This document shows, in pieces, positions 1 through 7,899 of a stretch of DNA of 64,000 nt. The stretch is from DATEPR01 sp036491115 (GTDB taxonomy: Bacteria > Actinomycetota > Actinomycetes > Mycobacteriales > Pseudonocardiaceae). The notes beneath the pieces are model-generated. The model was not told where the DNA came from. It saw only the letters and a list, made by a program, of their open reading frames with translations, and did not search any database. The stretch lies in contig DASXCQ010000099.1 of the NCBI GenBank assembly GCA_036491115.1, forward strand, positions 1 through 64,000, given 5' to 3'. Position numbers and translations under genes: made by a program. Position 1 is the first letter of the stretch; the number at the start of each line of letters is the position of its first letter.

Positions 1-1
1 C

Positions 2-187
2 TTCCGTACCTTCCGTAAAACGGTCGCGACGCTGCTGGATGACGCCGGACTGACGGCCCGGCAGATCGCTGACATCCTCGGCCACGCCCATCCGTCGATG
101 ACCCAGGACGTGTACATGGGGCGGGGTAGCGTGACCCGGAAGGGAGCGGTCGCGCTGGACGCCACCTTTGCCGGACGGGATGGGTAA
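2..187 (+). CDS. Tyrosine recombinase/integrase, C-terminal fragment (cut by window edge)
   Basis: The reading frame is open from the left edge and ends at TAA 185-187, giving about 61 residues. They match the end of the phage/AICE integrase catalytic domain: FRKTVATLLDDAGL (helix after the HxxR motif), then QIADILGHAHPSMT, containing the LGH box, and VYMGR, with the Tyr that attacks DNA. This is a site-specific recombinase of integrative elements. The gene reads toward the 3' end of the tRNA-Lys gene 68 bases downstream, the usual arrangement of int next to attP/attL in actinomycete integrative elements. The N-terminal part lies outside the window, so intactness cannot be judged. Confidence 0.85.
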   Translation, partial: FRTFRKTVATLLDDAGLTARQIADILGHAHPSMTQDVYMGRGSVTRKGAVALDATFAGRDG

Positions 188-254
188 GTCGGGCCAATTC
201 CGGGCAGGTGATCATGGCGGGACCTGCACATAGGCCGTTGACCTGCGGGAAGGG

Positions 255-327
255 TGGGCCGCCCGGGGCTCGAACCCGGAACCTACTGATTAAAAGTCAG
301 CAGCTCTACCGATTGAGCTAACGGCCC
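255..327 (-). tRNA. tRNA-Lys (anticodon TTT)
   Basis: The complement folds as a 73-nt tRNA. The acceptor stem is GGGCCGT paired with GCGGCCC plus discriminator A, followed by T8-A9, a D arm with AGCTCAATCGGTAGAGC, an anticodon stem GCTGA/TCAGT around loop CTTTTAA (anticodon TTT), and a T arm with GTTCGAGCC. CCA is not encoded. A possible -10 (TAGCAT on the minus strand) lies at 336-341. The 3' end faces the integrase fragment at 2-187, so this tRNA is probably the attachment site of the element. Confidence 0.95.
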
Positions 328-491
328 CGGTCGTCATGCTAGCCGATCGACCTCGGCGGGATCCCCGGTGACGTACCGGCCGTGGGGACCGGGTATCGGG
401 GACATCGCCGTGGTTACTGGCCGGGTTGGGTGCGCTGGTGGGCTCGGGGTGAGACTACTCGCGGCGTGTTGGGGTCGGGTTGCCGTGGTAG

Positions 492-789
492 GTGCGGGTG
501 GAGCTGGTGATTCCGGTGCCGCCGGAGACTGTGGCCTGTTGTGCGACGGACTGGCGGCATGATCCGGAGTGGACGCAGGGGATTATGCGGGCCGAGTTGA
601 GCGCTGAGGCTGACGGGGGGTGGGTTCGGCTCCGGGGCCGAGGTGACGAGGACCGCGTACTTCCTGGGGCGGCGGATCGACTACGTGTTGCGGGTACTCG
701 AGCACGAACCTTCGACGCCCCACCCCGACGGCACGCTGGACAGCGTCGACGTGCACGGGGACTACCGGATGACGGCACCGGTGAGCTGA
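492..789 (+). pseudogene. SRPBCC (polyketide cyclase/START-like) relic, frameshifted
   Basis: From the GTG at 492 the frame reads MRVELVIPVPPETV and then DWRHDPEWTQGIM, a typical start of a START/SRPBCC ligand-binding domain. After about position 620 the likeness continues only in another frame (AEVTRTAYFLGRRIDYVLRV, then VDVHGDYRMTAPVS before TGA 787-789). The two halves join by a shift near 610-630, and the product would be only about 98 residues against the usual 140-150. The 3' end overlaps the end of the convergent permease gene. I read this as a decayed gene beside the integration scar; no function is expected. Confidence 0.55.
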
Positions 790-1625
790 CTGTTCGTGCG
801 GTCCGGCCTGCGGGACCTGGTGCGGAACCTCTCCTGGACCAGCGCCGCGACATATGCCAGCGTCGCCACGGCGAGGATGGCGAAGCTCGGCGGCAGCGTC
901 GGCACCGCGTAGCTCACGCCCAGCCCGACCCAGATGTCGAGCAGCGCCACCACCACCGACAGAATCAGCGCACGGTACGGCCGGGCCGTCAACCTCTGGG
1001 CGGTACCGGCGGGCGCGGCGAGCAGGCCCAGCAGCAACAGGGCACCGACCGCCTGGGTGGCCTCGGCGGCGCACGCGCCCACCGCTGCCAGGAACAGCAC
1101 ACCGAGCAGCCGCACCGGGACGCCTCGGGCGGCGGCGACCGCCGGGTCCAGGGTGGCGAACAGCAGCGGGCGGGCCAGCACGATCAGGGTCAGGCTGATG
1201 CCGACGCCGACCGCCGCGGCGATCACGGCCTGGCGCGCGCTGATCCCGAAGATCGATCCGAACAGCACGCTGACGCCGGCGGAACCGTTGCCGGTGCTGC
1301 GATTCGTCGTATAGAGAGTCAGGAAGAACGCGCCGAGACCGAGCATCCAGGCGAACAGATTGCCGATCACCACGTCGTCGGCGGCCCCTCGCCGACCCAG
1401 CACGGCCATCAGCACCGCTACCAGCACCGTGGTCACGTACAGCCCGATCCGCAGGTCGACACCGATGGCCAGCGCCGCCATCGACCCGGTGAACGCCACG
1501 TGGGACAGGGCGTCGCCGGTGAACACCTGGGCGCGCAGCACCAGGAAATATCCGGTGAGGCCGGATGCCAGGGCGATCGCCGTGCCGGCGACCAGCGCGT
1601 GAACGAGAAACGGTGGCAGGTTCAC
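762..1625 (-). CDS. Zinc/manganese ABC importer, permease (second subunit)
   Basis: A protein of 287 residues starting at GTG 1625 (VNLPPFLVHAL). It is almost entirely hydrophobic with about eight membrane helices, as in the ZnuB/TroC (ABC-3) permease family. Motif stretches include GDALSHVAFTGSM and, late in the protein, AVGALLLLGLLAAPAGTA, the family's QAVG...LLVLPA region. The start overlaps the stop of the preceding permease by 4 bases (GTGA), implying translational coupling in the operon lipoprotein-ATPase-permease-permease. Two different permeases suggest a heterodimeric channel. The metal (Zn or Mn) is inferred from the operon and its Zur-like box. Confidence 0.85.
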   Translation of the reverse strand: MNLPPFLVHALVAGTAIALASGLTGYFLVLRAQVFTGDALSHVAFTGSMAALAIGVDLRIGLYVTTVLVAVLMAVLGRRGAADDVVIGNLFAWMLGLGAFFLTLYTTNRSTGNGSAGVSVLFGSIFGISARQAVIAAAVGVGISLTLIVLARPLLFATLDPAVAAARGVPVRLLGVLFLAAVGACAAEATQAVGALLLLGLLAAPAGTAQRLTARPYRALILSVVVALLDIWVGLGVSYAVPTLPPSFAILAVATLAYVAALVQERFRTRSRRPDRTNSQLTGAVIR

Positions 1626-2482
1626 GCGAGTCGCACCCTGGCCCGGCTGCCGAACAGTGCGACCACGTACACCACGAAGCCGATGCTGGTCACGTAGAAA
1701 CCGATGGGATACACCGAATAGAACGCCGCACTCAGCCCGAGCCAGGTGATCGCCAGCGCGACCACCACCGACAGCACCAGGCTGGTGCGCGGCCGGACGG
1801 ACAGGGCCTGGGCGGTCGCCGCCGGCATCACCAGCAGCGCGAACACCAGCAGGGACCCGGTGATCTGGCTGACCTCGGCCACGGTGGCGCCGAGCAGCAC
1901 CAGGAACGCCGTCGACAGCCATCGCACCGGCAGGCCACGGGCGGTGGCCACCAGCGGGTCGACGCTGGCGAACAGCAACGGCCGCCCACACCACGCCAGC
2001 ACACCGAGCACGACCACCGTGACCACCAGCAGGACCACCACCTGGGCGCTGGTGATACCGAGGAACGACCCGAACAGCAACGCACTGGTCCCGTTCAGAA
2101 AACCCTTGTACAGCGCCACGAACAGGAACCCGCATGCCAACGCGAACGCCTGCACCACTCCGGTGGCCGCCGACTCGCTGCCGTGGCTGCCGCCGGCCGC
2201 CCTGGGGATGGCCGAGATGACCACTGCCGCCACCAGGCAGGCCGCGAAGTAGCCGTATGCGGCGCCGACCCCGACCAGCGTGGCGCCCGCCGCGCCCGGG
2301 AAGCCGACGAGGGAGAGCGTGTGACCGGCGAAGGTCTGCCGGCGCAGCACCATGAACCAGCCCAGCACGCCTGCCGCGACCGCGACCACGGTTCCGGCGC
2401 GGAACGCGTTGACCATGAACGGGTACGACCACATCAGGGTGAGGTCGGCGATGATGTTCCAGCTCGGCCCGTCAGCCGGCAT
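1622..2482 (-). CDS. Zinc/manganese ABC importer, permease (first subunit)
   Basis: A protein of 286 residues with an ATG start at 2482 inside the end of the ATPase gene (11-base overlap). It is an ABC-3 family integral membrane protein: MVLRRQTFAGHTLSLVGFPG corresponds to the family signature around the first cytoplasmic loop, and a conserved ITGSLLVFALLVMPAATA segment lies near residue 190. It pairs with the permease encoded at 762-1625 to form the channel energised by the ATPase at 2472-3344. About 30 percent of its residues look shared with its neighbour by eye, suggesting an old tandem duplication. Confidence 0.87.
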   Translation of the reverse strand: MPADGPSWNIIADLTLMWSYPFMVNAFRAGTVVAVAAGVLGWFMVLRRQTFAGHTLSLVGFPGAAGATLVGVGAAYGYFAACLVAAVVISAIPRAAGGSHGSESAATGVVQAFALACGFLFVALYKGFLNGTSALLFGSFLGITSAQVVVLLVVTVVVLGVLAWCGRPLLFASVDPLVATARGLPVRWLSTAFLVLLGATVAEVSQITGSLLVFALLVMPAATAQALSVRPRTSLVLSVVVALAITWLGLSAAFYSVYPIGFYVTSIGFVVYVVALFGSRARVRLA

Positions 2483-3344
2483 CGGCGGATCCGTGGCCAG
2501 TGCCGTGCCCGTGCCCCAGCGGCCCGTCCGCGCCGACCACGACCAGTCGACCGGTCTGGGTGCGCAGCACCTCGATGGGTGTGCCGTACAGGCGGGTCAG
2601 GGTGTCGCCGGTGATGACGTCCTCCGGCGAGCCGGCCGCCGCACCGCCTTCGGCCAGGTAGATCACCTGGTCCAGGTAGCGCAGGATCGGATTCACGTCG
2701 TGCGCCACCATCAGCACGCTGACGCCCTCGGTGACGCAGATCCGGCTGATCAGCGCGGCGATCGCGCCCTGGTTGGACAGGTCGAGGCTGTCCAGCGGCT
2801 CGTCCAGCAGCAGCAGCTCCGGTTTGCGGACCAGTGCCTGGGCGATCAGCAGGCGTTGCTGCTCGCCGCCGGACAGGGTGCCGATCGGCCGATCCGCGTA
2901 TGCCGTGGCACCGACCAGGTCGATCACCTCGGCGACCCGTTCGGTGACCGCCCGGCCGCGACGACCGGGCAGGGGCAGGCCCCAGCGGTGGCCGTCCATG
3001 CCCAGCCGGACGATGTCCACGCCCCGCACGTGCACGGAACTGTCGAAGCCGCGCCGCTGCGGCACGTAGCCGATGCGCTGGTTGGCCTCGCCCGGCCGGG
3101 CGCCCAGCACGGTGACCTCGCCACTGGCCGGGTGCAGGCCGAGGATGATCCGCACCAGGGTGGACTTGCCTGCCCCGTTCGGGCCGAGCACGCACACGAA
3201 CTCGCCCGGCCCGATCGTGGCGTCGACGCCATGCCAGAGCTGCCGTCCGGCCACCCGGGCGCCGGTGCCGCGCAGGGTCAGCACCGGCCGTGGCAGTTGC
3301 GCCACGCCCGCCCGGTCGGACCCGACGGCCATGCCATTACTCAT
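2472..3344 (-). CDS. Zinc/manganese ABC importer, ATP-binding protein
   Basis: A protein of 290 residues. Walker A GPNGAGKST is at residues 54-62, the Q-loop at VPQRR, the ABC signature LSGGEQQR at 157-164, Walker B LLLLDEP at 177-183, and the switch His in MVAHDV. The start at ATG 3344 overlaps the stop of the lipoprotein gene by 4 bases (ATGA). The C-terminus carries a short His/Gly tail (GHGHGTGHG) that could bind metal ions; that role is inference. It is the energising subunit of the importer with the two permeases downstream. Confidence 0.9.
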   Translation of the reverse strand: MSNGMAVGSDRAGVAQLPRPVLTLRGTGARVAGRQLWHGVDATIGPGEFVCVLGPNGAGKSTLVRIILGLHPASGEVTVLGARPGEANQRIGYVPQRRGFDSSVHVRGVDIVRLGMDGHRWGLPLPGRRGRAVTERVAEVIDLVGATAYADRPIGTLSGGEQQRLLIAQALVRKPELLLLDEPLDSLDLSNQGAIAALISRICVTEGVSVLMVAHDVNPILRYLDQVIYLAEGGAAAGSPEDVITGDTLTRLYGTPIEVLRTQTGRLVVVGADGPLGHGHGTGHGSADAG

Positions 3345-4264
3345 TTGCCGGTTGCCTGGTGGAGCGCCTGTTGGATGCCCTTCAACTGCCTGACCTGCCA
3401 GTCCTGGAAGCTGCTCGTCTGCGGTGAGAGCGTCTCGGTGACGGTGGCCACCGGGATGCCGGCCGCCTTGGCCGCGGCCACCTGGGCCTGCACGTCCGGT
3501 GTGGCGTTCTGGCTGTTGTACACGTAGATCTTGATCTGCTTCGAGCTGATCTGCTGGTCGATGGTCTTCTTGTCGGCCGCCGTGGGATCGCTGCCCTCGC
3601 TGATCGCGTTCAGGAAGGACGACGGCGTCAGCATGGTAAGCCCGAGTCCCTGCGCGAGCGGGGCGACGATCGACTCGGAGGCCCCGATCGGGGTACCGGC
3701 GTACTTCGACCTGATGTTGCCGATCAGCGAGTTGTACTGGGCCAGCATCGTGTCGTCGAAGGTCTTCAGGTGCGCCGCGAAGTAGGCCGAGTCCGGCGGG
3801 TCGAGCTGCTGGAACTCCTTCACCATGGCGTTGACCACGGTGTGCACGTCGGCGGGCGAGTACCAGACGTGCGGGTTGCCGCCGTCGGGTACGTGCAGCA
3901 CCTGGCCGATGTTCAGTTCGGTCCGCTGGGGTGCCTGGTTGGCGGCGAGCAGCTTGTCCGCCCACGGGTCGTAGCCGATGCCGTTCACGATGGCGAGCCC
4001 GGCGCCGGCCATCAGGCGGCCGTCGAACGCCGTGGGCTCGTAGTCGTGCGGGTCGGTGGCCGGGTTGCTGATGATGCTGCTGACCCGGACGTGGGCACCA
4101 CCGAGTGAGGCTGCGATGTCGCCCCAGAAGTTCTCCGCGGCGACGACCTGGATGGTGCGCGACGTGAAGCTGTTCGGGGCCTGGACGACCGGTGGGGAGC
4201 TGCAACCGGCGACGAGGGCGCCGGCCGCGGCCAGCACGAGGAGCGTGGTGGGGCGAGCCGTCAT
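3341..4264 (-). CDS. Zinc/manganese-binding lipoprotein (SBP_bac_9, ZnuA-like)
   Basis: A protein of 307 residues with a lipoprotein signal peptide (LVAGC, lipid-bearing Cys21). It is the extracytoplasmic metal receptor of the ABC importer. Two of the family's metal-binding His sites are visible: H73 in PHDYEPT and H132 in NPHVWYSP. The third His expected before the central helix is replaced by Ser-Glu (ASESIVAPL, residues 195-203), and the usual acidic fourth ligand is Asn-Ser (YVYNSQNA). The coordination sphere may therefore differ from classical ZnuA. There is no His-rich loop. A Zur-like operator sits 16-35 bases upstream. Confidence 0.88.
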   Translation of the reverse strand: MTARPTTLLVLAAAGALVAGCSSPPVVQAPNSFTSRTIQVVAAENFWGDIAASLGGAHVRVSSIISNPATDPHDYEPTAFDGRLMAGAGLAIVNGIGYDPWADKLLAANQAPQRTELNIGQVLHVPDGGNPHVWYSPADVHTVVNAMVKEFQQLDPPDSAYFAAHLKTFDDTMLAQYNSLIGNIRSKYAGTPIGASESIVAPLAQGLGLTMLTPSSFLNAISEGSDPTAADKKTIDQQISSKQIKIYVYNSQNATPDVQAQVAAAKAAGIPVATVTETLSPQTSSFQDWQVRQLKGIQQALHQATGK

Positions 4265-4279
4265 GCCGCCGACGCTAAA

Positions 4280-4299
4280 TGAAACTGATTTTCAGTTCA
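4280..4299 (-). promoter_or_regulatory. Zur-like operator before the metal importer operon
   Basis: An AT-rich island in GC-rich surroundings contains AACTGA-AAA-TCAGTT (inner palindrome at 4283-4297) and the overlapping TGAAA-N5-TTTCA. This resembles actinobacterial Zur boxes (core TGAAAATnATTTTCA). It lies directly upstream of the ATG at 4264, where it would cover the promoter. Zinc-dependent repression of the operon is inferred. Confidence 0.65.
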
Positions 4300-4342
4300 A
4301 GGTGGCGGACCGGCGGAGGTGAAAACCGTTCCCGTTCCGTGA

Positions 4343-4382
4343 CCGGCACGGGGACGTGGCTCACACCACGTCCCCGTGCCGG
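4343..4382 (-). terminator. Strong hairpin terminator after the GH5 operon
   Basis: A perfect 17-bp stem (CCGGCACGGGGACGTGG and its complement) with the 6-base loop CTCACA, 11 bases past the stop of the GH5 gene at 4394. It also insulates the metal operon promoter. Confidence 0.75.
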
Positions 4383-4393
4383 CCGCCGGGTAC

Positions 4394-6136
4394 CTAGTGC
4401 GGCAGGGACAGCAGATGTGCCTTGAAGGCGGCGCCGAACGGGGTCGGCGTGCCTGTGTAGTCACTGATCAGCGACGGACCGCTGGAGCAGTCCCAGGCGT
4501 TCCAGGTCCAGCCCAGGTAGCTGGCGCCGATGCCGTCGAGGAACGACATGAGCGACGTGATGTAGCCACCCGCACAGTCGTTCTCGCCGATCTCACCGGC
4601 GACCAGCGGCACCGAGGCCGCCACCGGCGCGATCTGGCTGGTCCAGCACGCCTGCGTGGAGCAGGTGTTGAAGTTGTACGAGTGCCACGACGCGACCAGG
4701 TTGTTGTCCGGGTCGGTCGGCTTGAACTGCAGCCACTGGGTCAGGTCGTTGGAGAACTCCATCCCGCCCAGCATGATCACGTTGCTGGCGCCGGTCGCCC
4801 GGACCGCGTTGACCAGGGACTGCATGCCGGCCACCTGGTAACCGATACCGGTGCAGGTGCCGCCGTTGAGCCAGCACTGCCAGCCGGTTGTCTCGCTCCC
4901 GGTGGCCCGGGACGGGAACGGCTCGTTGAACAGGTCGAAGATCACCGCGTTGTTGCCCTTGAACGTGGTGGCCACCGACGACCAGAACGGGACCGCCTGG
5001 GCCGCGTCCGGCATCGGCTTCTGGCAGGTCGCCTCGGCCGACGCACAGCCGGACGAGTTGCCGGTGTACAGGCCATCCGTCCAGTGCAGGTCCAGGATCA
5101 CGTCCATACCGTTGCTGTTCAACAGGTTGACGTAGGACTTGATCGCCTGCTGATACGTGGCGCCGGCGAACTGTGGCTCCACATAGGACTCGGCGTTCCA
5201 GCATGCCTCGTTCACCGGCACCCGGACGGCGGTGACGCCCCAGCTCTTGATCGCGGTGATCGACGCCTGGTCCACCGGGCCGTCGAAGATGCCGTTGCCC
5301 TGCACGCAGGCGAATTCGGCGCCGGACCGGTTCACGCCGTGCAGCGTGACGACCGAGCCGGTGGCGTCCTCCAGCTTGTTGCCGGCCACGTGCAGTTGCG
5401 GCGCGCCGGTCGGGGTGGTGCCACCGGCCGTCGCGACCGTGATCGGCACGGCCGTCGACGTGGCCGTGCCACCGGTGGCGTCGAACGCCTCGGCGGTCAG
5501 CGAGTAGCTGCCGGCTGGCACGCTCGCCCAGGTGAACGTGTAGGGCGCGGTGGTCGCGGTGCCCAGCAGGGTCGTGCCGTTGAAGAACTCGACCTTGCTG
5601 ATCGTGCCGCCGGTCTCACTGGCCGCCGCGGCCAGCATGATGCTCGAACCGGGGGTGAACGACTGGTTGGCGGTCGGACTGGTCAGGCTGACCGTCGGCG
5701 TCGGCGCCGGCGGTGGGGTGCCACCGGGGCCACCGCAGCTCTGGCCGTTCAGCGTGAACGCCGTCGGGTTGACGTTCGCGCTGGTCACGTTCGCGGTGAA
5801 ACCGATGTCGACCGTGCCGCCGGTGGCCACCGTGCCGTTCCAGGCGGCGTTGTCGACGTTCACGAAGGCCCCGGTCTGGGTCCAGGTGCCGTTCCAGCCG
5901 TTGGTGATCATCTGGTTGCCGGAGTACGTGTACTTCAGCTGCCAGGACGAGATCGCCGGACCGTTGTTGGTGATGACGACGTCGCCCTGGAAGCCGCCGG
6001 GCCATGCGGTGACCACCGTGTAGTTCACCTGACAGGCCGGTGTTGTCGCCGCGGCCGCCGGTCCCGGCACGGCCACGACGCCGATGGCGAGCGCGACCGC
6101 GCCGAGCACGGCAGCCGAGATCTTGGACAGGGCCAT
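4394..6136 (-). CDS. Secreted GH5 endoglucanase with N-terminal CBM2 and Ig-like domain
   Basis: A protein of 580 residues, exported. Residues 1-30 are a Sec signal peptide (cut near PAAAA). Residues 34-134 are a CBM2 cellulose-binding module with the paired Cys and surface Trp residues of that fold (AWPGGF, NGWNGTW). A Pro linker and a bacterial Ig-like domain (about 148-235, KVEFFNGTTLLG...) follow, then the GH5 catalytic domain (about 248-578). The acid/base Glu is E405 in LFNEPF and the nucleophile is E515 in VAGEIGE. RBS GGAGG lies 10 bases before the ATG. It is 46 bases downstream of a second GH5 gene on the same strand, so both are probably co-transcribed. The exact substrate (cellulose, mannan or xyloglucan) is not decided. 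Confidence 0.9.
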   Translation of the reverse strand: MALSKISAAVLGAVALAIGVVAVPGPAAAATTPACQVNYTVVTAWPGGFQGDVVITNNGPAISSWQLKYTYSGNQMITNGWNGTWTQTGAFVNVDNAAWNGTVATGGTVDIGFTANVTSANVNPTAFTLNGQSCGGPGGTPPPAPTPTVSLTSPTANQSFTPGSSIMLAAAASETGGTISKVEFFNGTTLLGTATTAPYTFTWASVPAGSYSLTAEAFDATGGTATSTAVPITVATAGGTTPTGAPQLHVAGNKLEDATGSVVTLHGVNRSGAEFACVQGNGIFDGPVDQASITAIKSWGVTAVRVPVNEACWNAESYVEPQFAGATYQQAIKSYVNLLNSNGMDVILDLHWTDGLYTGNSSGCASAEATCQKPMPDAAQAVPFWSSVATTFKGNNAVIFDLFNEPFPSRATGSETTGWQCWLNGGTCTGIGYQVAGMQSLVNAVRATGASNVIMLGGMEFSNDLTQWLQFKPTDPDNNLVASWHSYNFNTCSTQACWTSQIAPVAASVPLVAGEIGENDCAGGYITSLMSFLDGIGASYLGWTWNAWDCSSGPSLISDYTGTPTPFGAAFKAHLLSLPH

Positions 6137-6182
6137 CTGCTGGCCACCTCCACAGTGGGGTGTTGGGGTTGGGAGTGTGATA

Positions 6183-7802
6183 TCAGCCGGTACAGGCGGA
6201 ACCGTTGACCGTGAACGCCGTCGGGTTGACGTCGGTCGTCGGGTCGTTGGCGGTGAACCCGACGGTGACCGAGGTGCCCGGCGCGATCGTGGCGTCGAAG
6301 GCCGCCGCCGCGACGCTGACGTGCTTGCCGGTCTGGGTGACGGTGCCGTTCCACAGGTTGCTGATCTGCTGGGCGCCAGGGAAGTCCCAGGCCAGCGTCC
6401 AGTTCGTGACCGCCGCTGTACCCGTGTCGGTGATCGTCACGCCGGCCTGGAAGCCGCCCAGCCACGCATTGCTCACCGAGTAGGCGACCGAGCACGAAGC
6501 GGGCGGTGGCGCGGTCGTGGTGCCACCGCCGCCGGCCGGTGGTGGCGGCGGTGCGGCGAACGGCTGCTGCATGGTCGCCAGCAGGCTCTGCTTGGTGGCG
6601 TTCGCCGGAGTGGCGTCATACCCGTTGTCCAGCAAGGCGAATGAGTCCTCGCCGTTGAGCGCCCAGTACGTCCAGCCCATGCCGGGGTTGCCGCCGATGT
6701 AGGACACCAGGCTGGTGAACCACTGGCCCTGCGAACCCGCTCCGGTGCTGGTGACGTCGGGTGCCGTGTTGCCGGTGCCGAACTCGCCGACCCAGATCGG
6801 CGCGGTGCCGTTCTGGTACAGGTAGCCCCAGAACTGGTTCCACACCGACTCCAGGCTGGCGGTCGTCGTGCTGGCGTTGAACCACGTCTGCTGGAACAGG
6901 GACGGGCCGTAGTCGTGCGCCGAGTAGACGACGTGGCCGGGTGAGGACAGCACGACGGGGAACTGGCCGGCCAGTTCCAGGTCGCCGCCCCACCAGGTGG
7001 AGTCGAAGCCGCCGGACGCGTTCGGGGTCTCACCGATGCCCTCGGCGAAGATCAGCGCGCTCGGGTCGACGGCGAGGATGGCGTTGCCGGCGTTCTGGTA
7101 GGCCAGCCGGATGTCGGTGTTCGGGTCACCGGTGCCCCAGGTGGCGCCGTTCGCGTAGGCCACGCCGGCCGGGGTGTGCGGCTCGTTGCGCAGGTCGAAC
7201 CCGATCACCGTCGGGTTTCCCGCGTACCGCTTGGCCATCGTGGCCCAGTCGTTGAGCCAGTTCTGGTTGGTGTACGTGCTCGTGTACCAGAGACCGTTCT
7301 GCTCCGCGGATTCCCCGGCCTCCGACCGGTGGTCGTCCAGGATGACCTTCAGGCCGTCCGTGCCGGCGTAGCTGATGATCTTGTCCAGGATCTGCAGGGA
7401 GTTCAGCCCGGTCAGGTCGGTGTTGATCGGCCCGGTGCTGTTGAACATGCTGATGCCCTGCGGCACGATCGGCGTCTCCACCACCTGGTTGGAGAACGGG
7501 ATCCGGATGGTGTTGTAGCCCAGGTTCTTGATGTCGTCGACGATGGCGTGGTAGTCCTGCGCCCACAGGCCGTGCGCCACCTCGTCCGGCGTCTCGAAGC
7601 CGTACCAGTTGACGCCCGCGATGCGCACGACGTCCCCCGCCGAGTCGAGGATCTTGTTGCCGCTGGTGTGCCAGAAGCCGTCACCCACCGCGGCGGGCGC
7701 GACGGTGGCCGCCGCGCTCGGCAGCGCGACGGCGAACAGCGTCCCGCCCAGGACGAGCGCCGCCGTGCCGGCGGCGAGAATCGGTGTCCGATAGGGGTGC
7801 AT
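6183..7802 (-). CDS. Secreted GH5 cellulase with C-terminal CBM2
   Basis: A protein of 539 residues from ATG 7802 (a TTG at 7811 is an alternative). The signal peptide is about 1-31 (VALPSAAA). The GH5 catalytic domain spans roughly 40-410, with acid/base E207 in LRNEPH and nucleophile E340 in WVGEFG. A Pro/Gly/Thr linker leads to a C-terminal CBM2 (ASCSVAYSV to the end). The domain order is the reverse of the neighbour at 4394-6136: there the CBM2 is N-terminal. Together they form a small glucan-degrading operon. No CebR-type operator (TGGGAGCGCTCCCA-like) was seen upstream. Confidence 0.9.
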   Translation of the reverse strand: MHPYRTPILAAGTAALVLGGTLFAVALPSAAATVAPAAVGDGFWHTSGNKILDSAGDVVRIAGVNWYGFETPDEVAHGLWAQDYHAIVDDIKNLGYNTIRIPFSNQVVETPIVPQGISMFNSTGPINTDLTGLNSLQILDKIISYAGTDGLKVILDDHRSEAGESAEQNGLWYTSTYTNQNWLNDWATMAKRYAGNPTVIGFDLRNEPHTPAGVAYANGATWGTGDPNTDIRLAYQNAGNAILAVDPSALIFAEGIGETPNASGGFDSTWWGGDLELAGQFPVVLSSPGHVVYSAHDYGPSLFQQTWFNASTTTASLESVWNQFWGYLYQNGTAPIWVGEFGTGNTAPDVTSTGAGSQGQWFTSLVSYIGGNPGMGWTYWALNGEDSFALLDNGYDATPANATKQSLLATMQQPFAAPPPPPAGGGGTTTAPPPASCSVAYSVSNAWLGGFQAGVTITDTGTAAVTNWTLAWDFPGAQQISNLWNGTVTQTGKHVSVAAAAFDATIAPGTSVTVGFTANDPTTDVNPTAFTVNGSACTG

Positions 7803-7866
7803 GCCGCACAAGTTCCAGCGGGCCGGCGAGCAGTGTCAAAGCACCGTCGCCGGCCACGCCGTCACC

Positions 7867-7890
7867 AACCTTGTGTCCTGCGCCAAGGTT
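7867..7890. repeat. Inverted repeat between the MFS gene and the GH5 operon
   Basis: AACCTTG-N10-CAAGGTT is a perfect 7-bp inverted repeat, 65 bases upstream of the GH5 start and 10 bases after the MFS stop. It could be an operator for the cellulase operon or a weak terminator; there is no T-tract. Confidence 0.4.
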
Positions 7891-7899
7891 GTTCTGCTG

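Noticed and set aside
762..2482. Single fused permease spanning 762-2432
   Set aside because: That longer open frame is partly the shadow of the first permease; the true genes are 762-1625 and 1622-2482 with a 4-base overlap.
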